Below, piece by piece: positions 5,138 to 8,841 of a stretch of 8,841 nt of DNA. A program made the translations under genes and the position numbers. The stretch covers positions 13,071-21,911 of the forward strand of contig PLDP01000098.1 of NCBI GenBank assembly GCA_003136795.1, written 5' to 3'. A model generated the notes under the pieces. The model ran no database searches and was not told where the DNA came from. It was given only the letters and a program-made list of their open reading frames with translations. Source of the stretch: Actinomycetota bacterium. GTDB taxonomy: Bacteria; Actinomycetota; Thermoleophilia; Gaiellales; Gaiellaceae. The number at the start of each line of letters is the position of its first letter. The first letter of the stretch is position 1.

Positions 5138-6451
5138 CTAGCGGCCGCAGCGCCGGAACGACACCGTGTCGGTGAAGTCGGCGACCCCGCCGTCGGTGAC
5201 GGCGCGCACGTCGAAGCCTTCGCGCTGCAGGAGTGAGGCGGCGATTGCAGCGCGCGGCCCGCTCTCGCAGACCGTCACGACGGGCTTCGAGCGCTCGAGC
5301 GCGTTGCAGCCGAGCTTGCGGATGAGGCGGTAGGGAATGCTGCGCGAGCCCGGGATGTAGCCGTCGTCTCGCTCAGCCGTCTCGCGCACGTCGACGAGCT
5401 GCAGCTCCGCCGTTGCGAGCAACCGCTTCAGCTCGGGCACGTCGACCGTCGCAAGCGTCTCGGTCGCATGCGGCGAGAGCACAAAGCCCGCCAGGTCGAG
5501 CTTCCCGATCGCCCACAGGCCCCACGCAGCTTCGAGCGCCTCCTCGCGCGAGCTCGCGTGCAGCACAACGGGCTCGTCGGCGATCAGCACGAAGCCCGCC
5601 TTCGTCCCGAATGACGAGCCCGTCACGGGCACGCTGATCGCGCCCCGCACGTGCCCTGCGGTGTGGTCCGAGAACGGGCGGACGTCGAGCACCGTCGCGT
5701 CGCCCGGCTGCGCGAGCTCGGCGGGGTCATCCGGCCGGCCGACCCACGGGCCGCGGTTGAGCGCCACGACGAGCGCGGTCGTCGGCGGGCGCGGCGTCGA
5801 GACCGACGCCGACACGAGCACGAACTCCTGCACGTCGCGGAAGGCGAGCGCGCTGTTGGAGGCGCGTTCGTGCGCGATCGTGGAGGAGCGCTCGCTGCTC
5901 ATGTTCCCGCCGCAGAGCGAGCCCGCGACGTGACCGGGATAGACCTCGACGCCGTCGCCGAGCGCGGCCAGCTTTGCGAGCGAGTGGAAGAGGTCTTCGG
6001 CTCCTTCGCGGGCGGCGACCGCGAGGTCGGGCCGCGCCGCGTCGCCGACGAACAGCGAGTCGCCCGTCAGCGCGATCCGGTCGTCGATGACGAACGACGA
6101 ATGCTCCGGGCGATGGCCGGGCGTGTGCAGTACGCGGATCCGCACCGCGCCGACCTCGAGCATCTGGCCGTCCGTGAGCGGCTCGAACGGGTATTCGGGC
6201 TCGGCGATCGGGTTGATCGCGACCGGGATGCCGTGCTCGAGCGCCAGGCGGCCGTGGCCCGAGAGGTGATCGGCGTGCGTGTGCGTCTCGAGCACCCGCT
6301 CGATCCGCACGCCCGCAGCGTCCGCCGCCTCCAGGTACTGCTCGATGCGAAACGACGGGTCGACGACGACCGCGACTCCCGCCTCGGGGTCGCCCACGAG
6401 GTAGGAGGCGCACCCGAGATCGTCGTCCACGAACTGCCGAAAGAGCAGCAC
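5138..6451 (-). CDS. MBL-fold persulfide dioxygenase-like protein fused to two rhodanese domains
   Basis: This 437-residue protein joins a metallo-beta-lactamase-fold domain (about 1-215) to two rhodanese domains (about 240-325 and 337-430). The MBL part has the full metal set: THTHADH (His57, His59, Asp61, His62), TPGH (His113), GDSLF (Asp131) and YPGH (His174). With GDSLFVGDAARPDL and YPGHVAGSLCGG this is the ETHE1/persulfide dioxygenase group, which uses mononuclear iron to oxidise thiol persulfides to sulfite. The second rhodanese has the active cysteine (Cys395 in TVCESGPRA). In the first, the matching loop reads LHASSREEA with no cysteine, so it is probably non-catalytic. Expected role: sulfide or persulfide detoxification in the cytoplasm, perhaps with mycothiol as carrier (inferred). 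The GTG start has GGGAG 2 nt upstream. It lies 16 nt after the DUF1775 gene, so the two are likely co-transcribed. The exact substrate is unproven. Confidence 0.9.
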   Translation of the reverse strand: MLLFRQFVDDDLGCASYLVGDPEAGVAVVVDPSFRIEQYLEAADAAGVRIERVLETHTHADHLSGHGRLALEHGIPVAINPIAEPEYPFEPLTDGQMLEVGAVRIRVLHTPGHRPEHSSFVIDDRIALTGDSLFVGDAARPDLAVAAREGAEDLFHSLAKLAALGDGVEVYPGHVAGSLCGGNMSSERSSTIAHERASNSALAFRDVQEFVLVSASVSTPRPPTTALVVALNRGPWVGRPDDPAELAQPGDATVLDVRPFSDHTAGHVRGAISVPVTGSSFGTKAGFVLIADEPVVLHASSREEALEAAWGLWAIGKLDLAGFVLSPHATETLATVDVPELKRLLATAELQLVDVRETAERDDGYIPGSRSIPYRLIRKLGCNALERSKPVVTVCESGPRAAIAASLLQREGFDVRAVTDGGVADFTDTVSFRRCGR

Positions 6452-6467
6452 GGCTCCCGAGGTTAAC

Positions 6468-7013
6468 TCACGAGGGCGGAGGGCGCAGCCAGACGTAGAG
6501 CGCGACGAAGAGCGCGGCGAGCGCCAGGCCGGCGCCGATCAAGGCGACGATCAGCGCCGCCTTGCCCAGCGTGCGCGCCCCGTTGTCGCGTGGGCCGTGC
6601 GCGACCACGCCGAGGCTGACGCGATACGTGATCGACTTGCCGGTGCGGTCGCCGACGAGCACGCTGAACAGGACGGTCGCGGCCTGCGGGGGAGCGGTGC
6701 CGCGGATCCCGAAGCGGGCGTACTGGCGCAGGGGGATATTGCCGCCCCTCCAGGTGAGCACCTGGCCGGTGCGCGACTGCGTCCAGCCGGAGATCGACTC
6801 GCCGTCGTCGAGCACGAAGTCCTCCGGGACACCGATCGTGACGTGGTCGATCCCGATCGGGTCGGCGGCGTTCGGCACCGAGAAGACGAGGTCGACGAGG
6901 GCGCTCGTCTGCACCGTGTCCGGGTTGATCGAAAGATGGGCGCCCGCGGGCGCGGCCAAGACGAGCGCGCTAAAGACCGAGATGCTTAGCGATGACCATC
7001 CGCTGAACCTCAT
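6468..7013 (-). CDS. DUF1775 / YcnI-like exported copper-associated protein
   Basis: This is a 181-residue secreted, membrane-anchored protein. A signal peptide (about 1-25, ISVFSALVLAAPAGA) is followed directly by His26, so cleavage after AGA would leave a histidine at the mature N-terminus. In characterised YcnI (DUF1775) proteins that histidine binds Cu(II) in a mono-histidine brace; here this is inferred. The domain follows with family-like features: HLSINPDTV, LVFSVPNAA, VTIGVPEDF, the Trp-containing GWTQ and LTWRGG segments (Trp77, Trp88), and FGIRGTAP. A C-terminal helix (about 151-176) anchors it outside the membrane. The ATG at 7013 is supported by GAGGGG 5 nt upstream. It lies inside the acyl-CoA dehydrogenase gene, a 44-nt overlap in another frame, so translation is probably coupled. 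The frame stays open farther upstream, but those residues are Arg/Ser-rich shadow sequence. No CopC/CopD partner is adjacent. Confidence 0.82.
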   Translation of the reverse strand: MRFSGWSSLSISVFSALVLAAPAGAHLSINPDTVQTSALVDLVFSVPNAADPIGIDHVTIGVPEDFVLDDGESISGWTQSRTGQVLTWRGGNIPLRQYARFGIRGTAPPQAATVLFSVLVGDRTGKSITYRVSLGVVAHGPRDNGARTLGKAALIVALIGAGLALAALFVALYVWLRPPPS

Positions 7014-8103
7014 TCGTCCCCTCGCCGATCTCCAGGATCTTCTGGTCGCGGTAGAGCCGCGAGATCGCGTATTCGTCCATGAAGCCGTAGCCGCCGTGGA
7101 TCTGCAGCGCCCAGTTCGCGGCGCGATGTGAGAGCTCGCCGGAGTAGAGCTTGGCCATAGCGGCGGTCTTGCCGAAGTCGCGGCCCTGGTCCTTCTCCCA
7201 GGCGGCCTTCCAGACGAGGTCGCGGGCGGCCTCGATCTCCGTCGCCATGTCGACGAGCATCGTCTGCACCGACTGGAACTTCGCAATCGGCCGGCCGAAC
7301 TGTTCGCGCTCGAGCGCATAGCGATGCGCGAGGTCGTAGGCGCCCTGCGCCAGGCCGACGCCCATCGCGGCGACGGAGATGCGACCGCCGTCGAGGATCT
7401 TCATGAACTGGCGGAAGCCCTCGCCGCGCGGGCCGAGCAGGTTTTCCTCGGGGACGCGCGCTCCCTGGAACGAAAGCTCGCGCGTGTCGGAGGCGCGCCA
7501 ACCGAGCTTCTGCATCGGCTCGGAGATGATGTAGCCGTCCGTTCCGTTCGGGACGATGATGTTCGAGATCTCGCCCTCGGCGGTGAGGGCGGTGATCGTC
7601 ACGCAGGCGGTGATGTCGGTGCCCGCGTTGGTGATGAACATCTTCGAGCCGTCGACGACCCACTCGCCTCCGTCGAGGGTCGCCGTCGTGCGCGCCGCGG
7701 CGGAGTCGGAGCCGGCATTCGGCTCGGTCAGCCCGAACGCGGCGAGCGTCTTGCCCGACGCCAGGTCGGGCAGCCACTGCCGCTTCTGCGCTTCGGTGCC
7801 GAAGTAGTAGATCGGGAGCGTCCCGAGCGAGTGGTGCGCCGCGACCGTGATCGCAACCGACGAGTCGATGCGCGTCAGCTCTTCGACGGCGATCGCGTAC
7901 GAGAGCGTGTCGGTGCCGCCGCCGCCGTACTCCTCGGGGATCGTCATGCCCATCAGGCCGAGCTCGGCCAGTTCCGTGACGAGCTCGTACGGGAACCGCT
8001 TCTCGCGGTCGAGCTCTTCCGCGACCGGCGCGATCTTCTCGAGCGCGAACTGGCGAACGGTGTCCCGGAGTAGCTCGTGCTCGTGCTCGAGATCGAAGTT
8101 CAC
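6970..8103 (-). CDS. Acyl-CoA dehydrogenase (FAD-dependent)
   Basis: This enzyme oxidises an acyl-CoA to the trans-2-enoyl-CoA and passes electrons to electron-transfer flavoprotein, in fatty-acid or branched-chain amino-acid breakdown. It is 377 residues, the normal soluble ACAD length. The N-terminal helical domain (about 1-115) is followed by the FAD/substrate strand motif AFGLTEPNAGSDSAA (about 122-136) and VDGSKMFITNAG. The C-terminal helical domain contains REQFGRPIAKFQ, QIHGGYGFMDEY and the end motif EIGEGTNEVQRMVIAKHLGL. The catalytic base is probably Glu361 (IGEGT), the position used by medium- and short-chain enzymes. The GTG start lacks a clear ribosome site; TACCAT 11 nt upstream on the coding strand might serve as a -10. 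It is the first gene of a probable operon with DUF1775 and the persulfide dioxygenase. Chain-length specificity cannot be read; short- or branched-chain acyl-CoA is most likely. Confidence 0.95.
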   Translation of the reverse strand: MNFDLEHEHELLRDTVRQFALEKIAPVAEELDREKRFPYELVTELAELGLMGMTIPEEYGGGGTDTLSYAIAVEELTRIDSSVAITVAAHHSLGTLPIYYFGTEAQKRQWLPDLASGKTLAAFGLTEPNAGSDSAAARTTATLDGGEWVVDGSKMFITNAGTDITACVTITALTAEGEISNIIVPNGTDGYIISEPMQKLGWRASDTRELSFQGARVPEENLLGPRGEGFRQFMKILDGGRISVAAMGVGLAQGAYDLAHRYALEREQFGRPIAKFQSVQTMLVDMATEIEAARDLVWKAAWEKDQGRDFGKTAAMAKLYSGELSHRAANWALQIHGGYGFMDEYAISRLYRDQKILEIGEGTNEVQRMVIAKHLGL

Positions 8104-8204
8104 GACGCGGGGCGATGGTAGCGAGGAGGCGGGAGCGGCGTGTCGAAACCCCCTTTTGTGGCATCAGGGCACCGTACGACCGGCCGATTACCTTTGGGAG
8201 AGAT

Positions 8205-8417
8205 ATGCAGACGGCGCAGAACACGACGGCAGTGCGGCACACGGTTGAAACGCTGACCGACGAGATTGGGCAGATCGTCGCCGAGCGCCAGGAGCTGCGG
8301 GCGGCCGGCTCGGAGCAGGCCGAGCTCGAGGAGAACCGCCGCCGGCTCGCGACGGCGCAGCACCGGCTTTCGCACCTGCTGATCGAGCGCCACCTGCCGC
8401 AGGCCGGCGCAGCGTAG
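8205..8417 (+). CDS. Small helical (coiled-coil-like) protein of unknown function
   Basis: This is a 70-residue, charged, helix-rich protein without cysteines, signal peptide or membrane segment. From about residue 12 to 62 it shows heptad-like spacing of Leu/Ile/Val with many Glu, Arg and Gln (TLTDEIGQIVAERQELRAA and the QAELEENRRRL segment), as expected for a two-helix hairpin or coiled coil. The family is not recognised. The ATG at 8205 has GGGAG 4 nt upstream, and residues before it in the open frame look non-coding. The gene is divergent from the acyl-CoA dehydrogenase across a 101-nt gap and is followed 60 nt later by the SCP2 gene. Strong G/C third-position bias supports real coding. 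The function is unknown; a structural or regulatory small protein is possible. Confidence 0.65.
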   Translation: MQTAQNTTAVRHTVETLTDEIGQIVAERQELRAAGSEQAELEENRRRLATAQHRLSHLLIERHLPQAGAA

Positions 8418-8431
8418 CCGTCCGCTCCGGT

Positions 8432-8461
8432 AGGTTGACTTGCGAGTCAAACCTCTACCTA
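8432..8461 (+). promoter_or_regulatory. Inverted repeat overlapping a possible promoter of the SCP2 gene
   Basis: TTGACT (8435-8440), TGCG and AGTCAA (8445-8450) form a perfect 6-bp dyad, extended to AGGTTGACT/AGTCAA-A-CCT with one bulged base. TTGACT also matches a sigma70-type -35. TACCTA (8456-8461), 15 nt downstream, is a weak -10 candidate. A repressor bound to the dyad would block the -35. The same stem could instead act as a weak terminator for the upstream small gene. Confidence 0.4.
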
Positions 8462-8477
8462 AGGAGCGGATCTAACG

Positions 8478-8780
8478 GTGGCAGCCAAGGATTTCTTCGA
8501 CAACCTCGAGTCGCGTGCGGACGCGTCGAAGCTCGCCGGAATGACGAACTCGTACCTGTTCGACATCGAGGGCGAGGGGAAGTGGCTCGTCAGCGTGGCC
8601 GACGGGGCGGTCTCCGTGACCGAGGGCGAGGGCGCCGCGGACGCCACGATCGAGACGTCTGCCGAGACGTTCGCGAAGATCGTCAGCGGCGAGCAGAACC
8701 CGACGACCGCCTACATGACCGGCAAGCTGAAGATCAAGGGCGACATGGGCGCGGCCATGAAGCTCCAGAAGATCTTTTAG
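8478..8780 (+). CDS. Stand-alone SCP2 sterol-carrier domain protein
   Basis: This is a 100-residue single-domain SCP2 (sterol-binding/lipid-transfer) protein, cytoplasmic, with no signal peptide. The order of elements fits the fold: an N-terminal helix (AAKDFFDNLESRADASKL), strands YLFDIEGEGKWLVSV and AVSVTEGEGAADATIETS, a helix AETFAKIVSGEQNPTTAYMTGK, then the conserved LKIKGDMGAAMKLQKIF. The PTTAYMTGKLKIKGD segment is the most diagnostic motif of bacterial SCP2 proteins. These proteins bind hydrophobic ligands such as fatty acyl-CoAs; the ligand here is unknown. GTG 8478 is the start, with AAGGAG (8461-8466) 11 nt upstream. The family often occurs near acyl-CoA metabolism, consistent with the acyl-CoA dehydrogenase less than 400 nt away on the other strand. 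The family call is secure. Confidence 0.9.
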   Translation: MAAKDFFDNLESRADASKLAGMTNSYLFDIEGEGKWLVSVADGAVSVTEGEGAADATIETSAETFAKIVSGEQNPTTAYMTGKLKIKGDMGAAMKLQKIF

Positions 8781-8841
8781 GAGGGATTGGCGAAACACCA
8801 GGTTGAGCCTCCGGGCCGCGCTGGGCGTCCCGATGCTGCGT
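8779..8841 (+). other. Window end: Shine-Dalgarno-like sequence and possible start of a further gene
   Basis: AGGAGG (8779-8784) overlaps the SCP2 stop codon and may serve a following gene. The frame from TTG 8787 is open to the window end (MAKHQVEPPGRAGRPDAA), but its spacing to AGGAGG is only 2 nt. The frame from TTG 8803 (LSLRAALGVPMLR) is also open. The visible part is too short to assign a gene; both readings are tentative. Confidence 0.2.

Noticed and set aside
5651..6466. 271-residue open frame on the + strand opposite the MBL-rhodanese gene
   Set aside because: The Arg/Asp/Val-rich low-complexity translation is typical of the complement of a high-GC gene; the - strand has intact catalytic motifs.
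7014..7319. N-terminal extension of the DUF1775 gene in its open frame
   Set aside because: Residues before the ATG at 7013 are Ser/Arg-rich, lie within the acyl-CoA dehydrogenase gene, and would put the signal peptide in the middle of the protein.
8104..8204. Divergent promoter pair between the acyl-CoA dehydrogenase and the 70-residue protein gene
   Set aside because: Promoters must exist nearby, but no -35/-10 pair with acceptable spacing could be chosen on either strand.
7010..8242. 410-residue open frame on the - strand in another frame of the acyl-CoA dehydrogenase
   Set aside because: The Arg/Pro/His-rich translation lacks a domain, and the real enzyme occupies the same region.

Overview
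The window is 8.8 kb of high-GC bacterial DNA with frequent GTG and TTG starts and strong G/C bias at third codon positions in most genes. The gene set (MeaB GTPase, single-ACT threonine ammonia-lyase, MscL with a zinc-ribbon tail, persulfide dioxygenase-rhodanese fusion, DUF1775 protein, SHOCT protein, SCP2 protein) suggests an actinobacterium, perhaps a soil Thermoleophilia/Gaiellales-like lineage. That placement is inferred from gene style only. No rRNA, tRNA, CRISPR array, transposase or integrase was seen.

Left block (1-1951, + strand): the 3' part of a MeaB-type G-protein chaperone gene (its 5' end lies outside the window) overlaps a threonine ammonia-lyase gene. The two fit one route: threonine to 2-oxobutyrate, on to propionyl-CoA and methylmalonyl-CoA, where MeaB protects the B12-dependent mutase.

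Middle block (about 1952-4745): short genes with visibly lower G/C at third positions. On the + strand are a GNAT acetyltransferase, MscL and a small P-loop kinase-like protein. On the - strand are a secreted cupredoxin and a small two-helix membrane protein. Copies of one 29-bp motif, starting CTCAGG and containing a TTCGCGAACACT core, lie in the gaps. Four + strand genes in a row (ilvA, GNAT, mscL, kinase) each have a copy 5 to 18 nt after the stop codon. A fifth copy lies between the two - strand genes. This repeat family is the most unusual signal in the window. A perfect 14-bp hairpin between the convergent kinase and cupredoxin genes is a probable terminator.

Right block (4848-8841): a SHOCT-domain membrane protein (+) converges on a probable - strand operon. 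In transcription order that operon is an acyl-CoA dehydrogenase, a DUF1775/YcnI-like membrane-anchored protein whose start overlaps the previous gene by 44 nt, and a metallo-beta-lactamase/double-rhodanese protein of the persulfide dioxygenase type. Divergent from it are a 70-residue helical protein of unknown function and a stand-alone SCP2 sterol-carrier domain, with an inverted repeat overlapping a possible -35 element in front of the SCP2 gene. The last 60 bases hold a good Shine-Dalgarno sequence but no identifiable gene.
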